From Bacteroidales bacterium (GTDB lineage: Bacteria; Bacteroidota; Bacteroidia; Bacteroidales; UBA932): a DNA stretch of 16,043 nucleotides. The translations under genes and the position numbers were made by a program. Numbering within the stretch: position 1 is the first letter of the stretch; each line of letters opens with the position of its first letter. Positions 9,501 to 15,118 of this stretch are shown one piece after another. Below the pieces are notes generated by a model, which was not told the origin of the DNA, ran no database searches, and saw nothing but the letters and a program-made list of their open reading frames with translations. Location: contig JAFZLQ010000100.1 in assembly GCA_017551425.1 (NCBI GenBank), positions 1 through 16,043 of the forward strand, given 5' to 3'.

Positions 9501-9548
9501 CGGCAGGATCAAAGCTGCGGCGAGGAACAATTTCTTGAGCATTGACAT
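6501..9548 (-). CDS. susC: SusC/RagA-family TonB-dependent outer-membrane glycan transporter
   Basis: 1015 residues. Signal peptide 1-26 (cleavage near ALAQS). Residues 29-100 form a carboxypeptidase-regulatory-like domain (VKGRILDEADLPLPGAFVTV, MTDIDGRFEI). A TonB-box-like stretch EEVVKVAYGTQ lies at 107-117, then the plug with the SusC hallmark LILVDGVERSM at 182-192 and SILKDATATALYGVRGANG at 204-222. The rest is a 22-strand-type barrel ending VSLGLNLNF, with a C-terminal Phe as expected for outer-membrane insertion. There is no STN signalling domain, so it probably does not signal to an anti-sigma factor. An AGGA ribosome-binding-like site lies about 5-6 bases before the chosen ATG; a second ATG two codons in is possible. 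The first 40 bases overlap the end of the ROK kinase gene. The ligand is unknown. Confidence 0.97.
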   Translation of the reverse strand: MSMLKKLFLAAALILPGLWMSVPALAQSRDVKGRILDEADLPLPGAFVTVKGETRGAMTDIDGRFEISVKPSDVLVVSFLGYQDEEVRVGDQRDILVKLIPQANQLEEVVKVAYGTQKKASVIGSITTVDAQALQAPIGVLSTGLAGKLAGVVAVQHTGEPGSSAEFWIRGVNTFGANAYPLILVDGVERSMDLVDTEDIASFSILKDATATALYGVRGANGIVLITTKRGSESKPKVNAKVETGITSPTQLPEMASAEQFIDYLNTMQPGTIDDYAKRMYLSGENPDLYPNVDWIHEIFKEQAMNTRANVNVTGGTKNVRYYAGGSYYFEDGIFNVEQNDRYNAQMNYSRFNFRTNVDINITPSTTLGMDISTQFTKKNKPGSEISDIYAYTMQITPIGFPKVFSDGTLSNPQNGSNPYNLINNMGYAVVSSQNAQTTVSLTQDFSEIITEGLTAKAQISWDAKSNSSYTNSIRPRVYYLAWNQETESYEYMLQGSSGTGYINKSGTSIDGQTVLNVEASANYERTFASAHRVGAMFLWYLRERTSLNPGSYWTTFPYKSLGIAGRATYSYVDRYFAEFNFGYNGSENFAPGHRFGFFPSGAVGWIVSNEKFWEPLKDAVSLLKFKASIGKVGNDQIGGGRRFGYITTMDTSGISGFSWGLTNPVYTSGVATGDIGNPGIVWEEALKRNVGVEINFWRDHLKVQFDYFNDYRSGIFITRESMPSAVGLRKTQYTNIGEMQNAGFDASTQFDYLFANGLSISARANYTFNRNRRVFDDKPSQVWEYQNTAMFANGQQRGLIAEGLFMTQEEIDTWPTQTFGSVQPGDIKYRDINGDGQVDSYDMVAIGYTTVPEINYGFGVSLGWKGFDASVFFSGVSHVTRFIGGYNLYGGAATNVLVQGQVFADVIENSWSVTGDPNAPYPRFSVETPANNQVRSTYWQKDMSFLRFKNAELGYTLPKNFTKKIGISTLRIYLQGVNLLTFSDFKLWDPELESSYGNVYPLTRNVSLGLNLNF

Positions 9549-10372
9549 AGGTATTCCTGGTTGTTAGAATTATCGTTGAACAGGCAGGCGAGGCCCTCGA
9601 ATACGGCGTTGTCCGGGGCCTGGAGGATACGGATTCCCGGAAGGGCTTCCTGCAGGGGGCGTATCATTAGGTCGATGGACTTGGACACCTGGCCTCCCAG
9701 CAGCAGGACTTCGGAGCCGATTTCTCCGAGTATGCCTTTGACGGCCGATCCCAGCCTTGCGCCCAGGTTTTCATATACCCCGATGGCCGTAGGGTCGCCG
9801 GCGAATCCCATCCTGGCGATGGCATAAGCTGTCTTTGTGGAATCCCCCGTGCGGCTTGCATAATCTGCGCATACGCCTCTGGCGGAAAGCTCGTCCTCAA
9901 GTATGCCGCCGCCGGGACGCGGGACGTTCCAAAGGCTGTAGGCGGGGGATCCGGAGGAGTTGCACTGCACCCGGCCCTTTATGGAATAGGAAAAGCCGAG
10001 GCCGGTGCCCAGCGTTACGAGGGCGCAGCTGCTGTCCTGCAGGCTAAGCATGGATATGGCTCCCATGAGCACGGCGTTGACGTCGTGGGCGAAGCGCAGC
10101 TGCACGTCGTCAGGGATTCTTGCCAGGGCGCGGAAGGTCTTTCCGTAAACCGAGGCGAACTTGTGCTTCATGAGGAAGCGTCCTTCACGGTAGTCGAATG
10201 GACCGGGGATGGACACTCCTATGCCTTTCAGCCCTTTGACCGGGCCGATCGCCTTGCGCAGGGCCGCGGCCACGGTTGCGCCGTCCCCGTCGGAATGTAC
10301 GGGAATCTGTCGGCCGTCGGTGCACTTTATATAGGTTCCGCCGACGTCAAGCAGGATCGTTTTCGTATCCAT
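9509..10372 (-). CDS. ROK-family sugar kinase, divergent, without the canonical zinc motif
   Basis: 287 residues. The ATP-binding phosphate loop DVGGTYIK is at 9-16, the catalytic-base region FAHDVNAVLMG at 95-104 supplies D97, the second phosphate-binding motif ALVTLGTGLG is at 117-126, and the adenosine region EVLLLGGQVS is at 221-230. These support a cytoplasmic hexokinase-like kinase. The usual ROK signature with the CxCGxxGC zinc cluster is absent: the equivalent stretch after residue 140 reads SPAYSLWNVPRPGGGILED, with a single Cys137 nearby. The fold should end near FEGLACLFND (267); about 20 extra residues, including a CxCxxxC cluster, are encoded where the gene runs 40 bases into susC, and look like read-through of the susC start region. 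It starts inside the PMI-like gene with a 26-base overlap. It probably phosphorylates the ketose made by the isomerase or an incoming hexose. Confidence 0.88.
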   Translation of the reverse strand: MDTKTILLDVGGTYIKCTDGRQIPVHSDGDGATVAAALRKAIGPVKGLKGIGVSIPGPFDYREGRFLMKHKFASVYGKTFRALARIPDDVQLRFAHDVNAVLMGAISMLSLQDSSCALVTLGTGLGFSYSIKGRVQCNSSGSPAYSLWNVPRPGGGILEDELSARGVCADYASRTGDSTKTAYAIARMGFAGDPTAIGVYENLGARLGSAVKGILGEIGSEVLLLGGQVSKSIDLMIRPLQEALPGIRILQAPDNAVFEGLACLFNDNSNNQEYLCQCSRNCSSPQL

Positions 10373-12212
10373 CCCTCAGGCAGGTCTTGTGTATGCGTAT
10401 GGGCTCCTTGCCCAGGTTCTCGATCACGTATCTGCCCATCGATGCGGGTACGCAGGCGATTTCCATGAAGTCGAGGTCGAAATAGCGCTCCGGATGCTCT
10501 GCGCTCCGGATGCGTACGTGGTCGCCGTCCACGAGGGTGAGCACGTGGAATTTCTCGCCTTTCGTGTCCTGGAGGCATTCCTTTTCGAACTCGAGGCGGC
10601 GCAGGGAGATGTACATCTGCGGGTTCTCTCCGAGTATGTATTCCTGCCAGCCGTCTCCCTCGCAGTCGAGGCGTGGGGCCTGCACTATGTACTCCGGACT
10701 TTCAGGATTGTGTATTTCCGAGTAGCGGCGGTCCTGGCGGACGTTCAGCTCGCCCAGGTGGGTGTGGATGGGGCGCTGTTTGCCGTCGAAATCGAGCCGC
10801 AGGTAATCGTACATCTTATATGTATATGAGCCGATGGTGAGGGACCCGATTTCCAGGATGACCTGGTTGCGGCCGCTGGAGTGGATGGTTCCCGCCGGCA
10901 GCATCACCTGCAGGCCGGGCCTGGATTCCTCGTAGCTCACGTATTTCATGTAGTCGCAGGGCTTGTGCTCAGTGTCCGCAGCCTCTATCTCCCTGAAGAA
11001 CGCGGGGATGTCGGCGTCGTCGCGGAAGCCTATGAAGGTCTTGGCCTCGTGGCCGGTGATTACCACGTAGTAGCTCTCGTCCTGCCTGCCGAATTCGTTG
11101 TAGTTCAGCACGTTGAATTCGCCCCCGGAGTGGCACTGGATGCTCATGTTGCCGGTGCTGTGATAGCTGTCGTCCCAGTTGAAGCGGATGGGGAAGTAGC
11201 CTTTGTACTTGCGTACGCACTTCTCTCCCATGAGACTGACGCCCTCCTTGTGCACGAAGGAGCAGTAGTTGATGTCCAGCTTTTCGCTCCCCGCCTCCAC
11301 CAGGACGCTCACTTCCATGGGTATGAAGTCGAACACCCATGCGGCGTTGCGCATCTTTTCGGGCAGGTGGCGCTGCGTCTTCATGTACGAACCGCCCCAT
11401 ACGCCTTCCAGGTAGCAGGGCTTGGCGCGGAAAGGATATTTGACGAGCTGGGCGCAGATGTCGGCGAAGCTGCCGAACGGCATCATCTGAAGGTTCGCAG
11501 GATCGTTGTCGAGTACGTACCAGTCGATGGCACCGGCCTCGAAGAGGGATTTGCGCAGCTGTACGGCGTTCTCGAAGTCGCAGTAATAGCAGCGGCGTAT
11601 GGTACGGTTGATGATGCCGGTGTGCTTCTTGCCGAGGTTGGCGTACTCGCCTGCGCGTATGCGGAGCATGGAGTTCTTGGGGGTGATGTCGAAGAAAACC
11701 TTCACGTCGTAGAGGCCGCGGAGTTCTGGCACGAGGCAGCCGTAGCCGTACACTGCGGTGATCCGGCCCTTCTGCCTTGTGACGCTCTTCCTGAACGCTT
11801 TGGTCTTCTCCGGGTCCATAAGGCCCTGGTATCCGCCGTGATAGACCTTGCCGTAGAGAAGGGTGGGGTCAATCTTGGTGTCCCATATGAGCAGGGGGTC
11901 GATTATTGCGTCTATCTCCCTGCCGCTCTTGAGGGTCGCGGCGTTGGCGTCTATCGATTCGAATTCCAGGCCGAGGAGCTCGCATTCGCGGTTCATCAGG
12001 CTCACGAAGCGGTCCCACCGGGCCGTGGTGTAGCCGTCCAGGGCCACGATGACGCCCTCTTGCCGCGCCTTGGCGGCCAGCGTGGCGACGAACTTCTTTA
12101 CCACGTTGGGGGTGCCTCCGGCGATTATCGAATCCTTTGTCTCTTTGCTCAGTTCCGGACGATTGACCGGTTTGGGGTCGTCGTACGGAAACGGGTTGTA
12201 CATAAAACTCAT
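10347..12212 (-). CDS. Two-domain protein: degenerate uridine-kinase-like N-terminus and class I phosphomannose isomerase-like C-terminus
   Basis: 621 residues. From about 260 it resembles class I mannose-6-phosphate isomerase: YLEGVWGGSYM at 268-277 matches the family's WGG opening, and the four zinc ligands appear as Q359 and H361 (SIQCHSGGEF), E379 (DESYYVV) and H444 (AGTIHSSG). Residues about 52-235 look like a uridine-kinase-type P-loop domain (VIVALDGYTTARWDRF; YGYGCLVPELRGLYDVKVFFDI), but the Walker A lysine is missing, so ATP binding is doubtful. It probably isomerises a phosphorylated sugar in the cytoplasm; the substrate need not be mannose 6-phosphate. A Shine-Dalgarno-like AAGG lies 6 bases before the ATG, inside the end of the isomerase gene, which supports this start. 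Large PMI-like proteins are known in Bacteroidales; whether they all share this N-terminus should be checked. Confidence 0.8.
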   Translation of the reverse strand: MSFMYNPFPYDDPKPVNRPELSKETKDSIIAGGTPNVVKKFVATLAAKARQEGVIVALDGYTTARWDRFVSLMNRECELLGLEFESIDANAATLKSGREIDAIIDPLLIWDTKIDPTLLYGKVYHGGYQGLMDPEKTKAFRKSVTRQKGRITAVYGYGCLVPELRGLYDVKVFFDITPKNSMLRIRAGEYANLGKKHTGIINRTIRRCYYCDFENAVQLRKSLFEAGAIDWYVLDNDPANLQMMPFGSFADICAQLVKYPFRAKPCYLEGVWGGSYMKTQRHLPEKMRNAAWVFDFIPMEVSVLVEAGSEKLDINYCSFVHKEGVSLMGEKCVRKYKGYFPIRFNWDDSYHSTGNMSIQCHSGGEFNVLNYNEFGRQDESYYVVITGHEAKTFIGFRDDADIPAFFREIEAADTEHKPCDYMKYVSYEESRPGLQVMLPAGTIHSSGRNQVILEIGSLTIGSYTYKMYDYLRLDFDGKQRPIHTHLGELNVRQDRRYSEIHNPESPEYIVQAPRLDCEGDGWQEYILGENPQMYISLRRLEFEKECLQDTKGEKFHVLTLVDGDHVRIRSAEHPERYFDLDFMEIACVPASMGRYVIENLGKEPIRIHKTCLRDGYENDPA

Positions 12213-12215
12213 ACG

Positions 12216-13679
12216 CTACCTTATATCGTAATATTCAAATCCGAGCATCTCTGCGAGGGCCTCGAGCTGCGGGCGGCAGTCGCCGTCCACGATGGCGTAG
12301 TGCTGGGTCGCACCTATGCGGAGCACCTGCTCCCAAAGCTGCTTGACGGGCACGACGGGCTTGAAGATGGTGTGGCTGTATGTAGCCAGAAGATGCTTCT
12401 TGTTGCTCTGGGGCGTGTCTTTTTCGCTCAGGCTCTCCGCCATGAAGGTGATGAGCTTGTATTTGCCCCCTTTCTCGTAGATACCGGCCACGGTCTTCAT
12501 TCCCGGGCTGATGCGGTACCATGCGAAGGGCGCTCCTGCGTATTTCCAGCTGGTCTTTGCAAAGCGCACGTCGCGGGAAATTATCACGTTGTCCTGCCAG
12601 GCAGGGTCGTTGTGGTCGTTGGGGCCCGCGTGGCCGCCGGCGAAGGTGCCGAAGTCGTCTTCGATATGGAAGGGCTCGATGAAGTTGACGTTCCTGCCGG
12701 TGAGGAGCTTGAGTATGTAGGTGGCCAGTCCTGCGCCTATGTCGGCCTCGGGCACCAGTACGCTCACGTTCTCGTTGAACCACTGGGGGTAGAATCCCGC
12801 CCTGCAGCCTGCCGTGCGGAAGGTGGCCTGGTCTATGTCGTTGTAAACGAAGCAGTCTATATCGTTATTCCGGGCCATTTTCTGGATGGCGAGGGTCGCC
12901 TTGACGCAGCCGATGAACTTGTCGTACTCGACGTCTTCCATCATCCTGTATTTGGAGGTCAGCTCGTCTGCGTAGGCCTTGACTTCCTCATCCGTAAGGT
13001 TTTCTATCTCCGTGCCGTAGTCGGAGTAGGGGAGATAGTGGATTTCGGGCCCTATCCTGGTGAAGAGGTCGTAATTGTCGAAGTAGGTGCTCCACATGGC
13101 CTCGTTCATGTTTGCCATGAGGCCCACGTTGGAGTGGCGCAGTATGGCCCTTGCGCGGGCGGCATCGGCATATACGCGTACCTTTTCTGTTATTTCCTCG
13201 CGCGTGCCCATAACGGTGCGTACGTGAGCCCTCGGGACGCGCCTGATGCTGCCGGAGCCTTCCAGGGAGCCTACCAGCGTGCCTGCGCAGAGGTAATCCA
13301 CGAAGTCGTCTTCGTCGAGGGTGGTTTCGAAGCTCATGCGGGGCTTAGCCACGTTGCAGAATATGATGGGGATGTCGGGGCAGTCGCGGAGGAACCTTAT
13401 CCATGCGAAATCCTCGCTCCATGAGAGGAACTCGGCATAGATGAAATCGACCTTCTCTTTCCAGAAGAGGTCTATCGCCCTTTCTGCGTCTTCGCGCTCA
13501 TATACGATTCCGGGATCCACTAGGTCGAGAAATCCCATCGTCGCCTTGATGTCTTTTACGGCGATGTCCTTGCGTTCGCCGTAGGTGCCGCGTTTGGGCC
13601 CGGAGAGATTCTTGAAGCGCGGGGATGCAATCAGGAGGAGTCCTGCGCGCGGTTTGCGGAGTTTGTCTTTAGCTTGCAT
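12216..13679 (-). CDS. L-arabinose/L-fucose isomerase-superfamily sugar isomerase
   Basis: 487 residues, near the usual AraA length of about 500. The sequence is alpha/beta throughout and has the superfamily's metal-site pattern in order: VPEADIGAG at 309-317 (E311), FIEPFHIEDD at 333-342 (E335), FAGGHAGPND at 346-355 (H350) and ATQHYAIVDGD at 457-467 (H460). These correspond to the Glu-Glu-His-His manganese site of E. coli AraA by position; the match is by eye. It would interconvert an aldose and its ketose in the cytoplasm. Similarity to AraA or FucI is distant, so the sugar is not assigned. The gene starts inside the MFS transporter gene (11-base overlap) and is followed after 3 bases by the PMI-like gene, which argues for a shared pathway: import, isomerisation, phosphorylation. 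Confidence 0.85.
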   Translation of the reverse strand: MQAKDKLRKPRAGLLLIASPRFKNLSGPKRGTYGERKDIAVKDIKATMGFLDLVDPGIVYEREDAERAIDLFWKEKVDFIYAEFLSWSEDFAWIRFLRDCPDIPIIFCNVAKPRMSFETTLDEDDFVDYLCAGTLVGSLEGSGSIRRVPRAHVRTVMGTREEITEKVRVYADAARARAILRHSNVGLMANMNEAMWSTYFDNYDLFTRIGPEIHYLPYSDYGTEIENLTDEEVKAYADELTSKYRMMEDVEYDKFIGCVKATLAIQKMARNNDIDCFVYNDIDQATFRTAGCRAGFYPQWFNENVSVLVPEADIGAGLATYILKLLTGRNVNFIEPFHIEDDFGTFAGGHAGPNDHNDPAWQDNVIISRDVRFAKTSWKYAGAPFAWYRISPGMKTVAGIYEKGGKYKLITFMAESLSEKDTPQSNKKHLLATYSHTIFKPVVPVKQLWEQVLRIGATQHYAIVDGDCRPQLEALAEMLGFEYYDIR

Positions 13680-15042
13680 TGCTTATGTTCTTTTTGTTGA
13701 AATCTTTGTCGTAGTGCCTGCGGCTTACCCAGAGGCATGCGAGGCCGCAGACCAGCCAGATGACGCCGAGTACGGGGAAGGTGGCGTTGAGGCTGCCGGT
13801 GGCTTCCTTGATGAGGGCCAGGATGTAGGGGGCGGTGGCGCCTACCGCGAAGCCGGTCATTATCATTGCGCTGGAGCATGATGCGTGAAGGCGCTCCGGC
13901 GTTACGTCGTAAAGGGCGGCGTAGATGTTGGCGTCGAAGAAGGCCCTGAAAAAGCCCCAGCCAGCAAAGCAGAGGTAGAGTACCCAGAGGCTCTTTGCGG
14001 TGCCCATGAACGGCAGGAATGCGGCTCCGAGTATCAGGCCGACGCCCTGTATGACCATGCGCTTTCGCGGGGCCTTTTCTGCGAACCTGTCGGACAGGGT
14101 GCCTGCGAGAAGGACGCCGATGAATGCGGCCACATAGGTCCAGAGCATGGAGTTGAGGCCTGCCTGGGCGCCTGTCTGGCCGAAGTTCTCCTGCAGGAAG
14201 GTGGGGACCCAGGTCATGTAGCCGGTTATCACGAAAATGAATCCGCAGAAGCCCAGCGTCACCATCAGCGCCGTGGGGGTGGTGAACACCGTCCTGAATC
14301 CGTCCCAGATGCTTACTTTCGCTCCGCTGCTGTCATTCTGAGCGGAGCTCTCTTTTCTGTCATTCTGAGCGGAATCTTCTTTTCTGTCATTCTGAGCGGA
14401 GCTCTCTTTTCTGTCATTCTGAGCGGAGCGGAGCGGAGTCGAAGAATCTCCCCTCGGCAGGTCGCGGAGCCTCAGCGCCATCACGACGGCCCAGACCACG
14501 CCGGCGCCGCCGAAGATGTAGAAGGCATATTGCCAGCCGAGGTGGTCTCCGATGTATCCGGCGAGCCAGCCGGCGAGGATGACGCCTACGTAATAGGAGG
14601 TCTGGTGTATGGACATGGCGCGGGCGCGGGTGTCCGTATGGTACTGTCCCAGCAGGGAGTAGTTGGCCGGCCCGAAGAAGGCTTCTCCGCCGCCGGTCGC
14701 TATGGAGCGGGTGAGTATCAGCAGGAAGACGCCGTTGGCGAGGCCGGTGAACATGGTGGCGATGCTCCAGAACAGGATGCTGAGGGTGGTGACCCATTTG
14801 CGGCTGAAGCGGTCTCCCATCCAACCTCCTATGGGCACCATGACGGCGTAGAAGAGGTTGAAGAACACGGCTATGAGGCTGACCGAGGTGTCCGAAAGGG
14901 ACAGACTGTCCCTTATGAGGGGCAGCACGGAGTTGAAGACCTGGCGGTCTCCCTGGTTCAGGAGGTAAGCCACCCACAGCAGGGCGAGCACTTCCCATTT
15001 ATACCATTTGCTTGCAGATTTCATTGATTCAGTGGAATTCAT
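13669..15042 (-). CDS. MFS sugar transporter with a repeat-derived insert in its central loop
   Basis: 457 residues from the ATG at 15042-15040. An upstream ATG at 15090 would lie in the promoter's -33 region and is rejected. Twelve hydrophobic segments are visible. The family motif between helices 2 and 3 is GGWMGDRFSRK (72-82), and LAGTLSDRF (312-320) is its counterpart in the second half. LLNQGDRQVF in helix 1 and GWQYAFYIFGG near helix 6 resemble the anion:cation symporter/Spinster-type branches. It probably carries a monosaccharide or uronate across the inner membrane. Residues 198-238, in the cytoplasmic loop between helices 6 and 7, are repeat-derived: four copies of a 9-residue unit SAQNDRKES/D. 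That loop is normally variable, which may explain why the insert is tolerated. First gene of the operon; its stop overlaps the isomerase start by 11 bases. Confidence 0.92.
   Translation of the reverse strand: MNSTESMKSASKWYKWEVLALLWVAYLLNQGDRQVFNSVLPLIRDSLSLSDTSVSLIAVFFNLFYAVMVPIGGWMGDRFSRKWVTTLSILFWSIATMFTGLANGVFLLILTRSIATGGGEAFFGPANYSLLGQYHTDTRARAMSIHQTSYYVGVILAGWLAGYIGDHLGWQYAFYIFGGAGVVWAVVMALRLRDLPRGDSSTPLRSAQNDRKESSAQNDRKEDSAQNDRKESSAQNDSSGAKVSIWDGFRTVFTTPTALMVTLGFCGFIFVITGYMTWVPTFLQENFGQTGAQAGLNSMLWTYVAAFIGVLLAGTLSDRFAEKAPRKRMVIQGVGLILGAAFLPFMGTAKSLWVLYLCFAGWGFFRAFFDANIYAALYDVTPERLHASCSSAMIMTGFAVGATAPYILALIKEATGSLNATFPVLGVIWLVCGLACLWVSRRHYDKDFNKKNISNAS
14331..14450. repeat. 120-bp palindrome-family repeat block inserted in frame in the MFS gene
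   Basis: Four copies of a 27-bp unit beginning TGTCATTCTGAGCGGA start at 14331, 14358, 14385 and 14412. The last unit is followed by a triplicated 5-mer GAGCG (14421-14435) and the end motif GAGTCGAAGAATCTC (14436-14450). On the gene's strand the last part reads GAGATTCTTCGACTCCGCTC and then AGAATGACAG, closely matching one arm of the 69-bp units at 1-207 (AGATTTCTCGGCTGCGCTCG, then AAATGACAG). The block is 40 codons long and 27 is a multiple of three, so copy changes keep the frame. Composition is unlike the surrounding membrane protein: hydrophilic S, Q, N, D, R, K and E only. Confidence 0.93.
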
Positions 15043-15062
15043 CTGTGGTGCACTGTGGTGCA
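15043..15062 (-). promoter_or_regulatory. Tandem 10-bp direct repeat in the operon leader
   Basis: CTGTGGTGCA occurs twice back to back (15043-15052, 15053-15062). Read on the operon's strand it is TGCACCACAG twice, ending directly at the MFS start codon. It occupies the presumed transcription start and the very short leader. It could be an operator or a translation-control element, or simply a small duplication. No ribosome-binding-like sequence is present in it. Confidence 0.5.
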
Positions 15063-15093
15063 AAACTACTAAAAAAAATGAATTCTGCACAAA
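15061..15093 (-). promoter_or_regulatory. Bacteroides-type promoter of the nine-gene operon
   Basis: On the - strand TTTG (15093-15090) is followed after 21 bases by TAGTTTTG (15068-15061), matching the Bacteroides consensus TTTG-N19-21-TAnnTTTG. Transcription would begin near 15055, leaving about 12-14 leader bases before the MFS ATG at 15042. This promoter decides the MFS start and is the only clear one for the whole leftward operon, because all later genes are joined by overlaps or gaps of 4 bases or fewer. The spacer includes a run of eight T on this strand. Confidence 0.7.
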
Positions 15094-15102
15094 TTTTTTT
15101 TA

Positions 15103-15110
15103 TATTTTTG
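15103..15110 (+). promoter_or_regulatory. Possible -7 box of the divergent mutarotase-like gene
   Basis: TATTTTTG fits the Bacteroides -7 consensus TAnnTTTG on the + strand. No TTTG is seen 19-21 bases upstream; the nearest candidate is a weak AATG (15077-15080). If used, transcription would begin around 15115-15118 and the mRNA would be leaderless or nearly so for the ATG at 15119. The surrounding A and T tracts are also part of the opposing promoter, so the two units may share a control region. Confidence 0.4.
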
Positions 15111-15118
15111 CATCGACT

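Noticed and set aside
9509..9566. CxCxxxC cluster at the C-terminus of the ROK kinase as a relocated zinc site
   Set aside because: It is encoded in and next to the susC start overlap, after the expected end of the fold, and is best explained as read-through sequence; no structural reason supports zinc binding there.
10881..13424. 847-codon open frame on the + strand opposite the isomerase and PMI-like genes
   Set aside because: It is very long, but the opposite strand encodes two proteins with metal-ligand motifs in order. The composition is that of a reverse-frame shadow.
12216..13679. Assigning the isomerase specifically as araA or fucI
   Set aside because: Only the superfamily metal-site pattern is visible, and overall similarity to either enzyme is too distant to name the sugar.
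14331..14450. Frameshift or assembly error in the MFS gene
   Set aside because: The frame is continuous through the block, the block is 120 bp (40 codons), and MFS helices 6 and 7 resume correctly on both sides. Copy-number error by short-read assembly remains possible.
15043..15090. Upstream start at 15090 for the MFS gene
   Set aside because: The extra 16 residues would be encoded by the -33/-7 promoter elements and the 10-bp repeats. The ATG at 15042 lies just downstream of the predicted transcription start.
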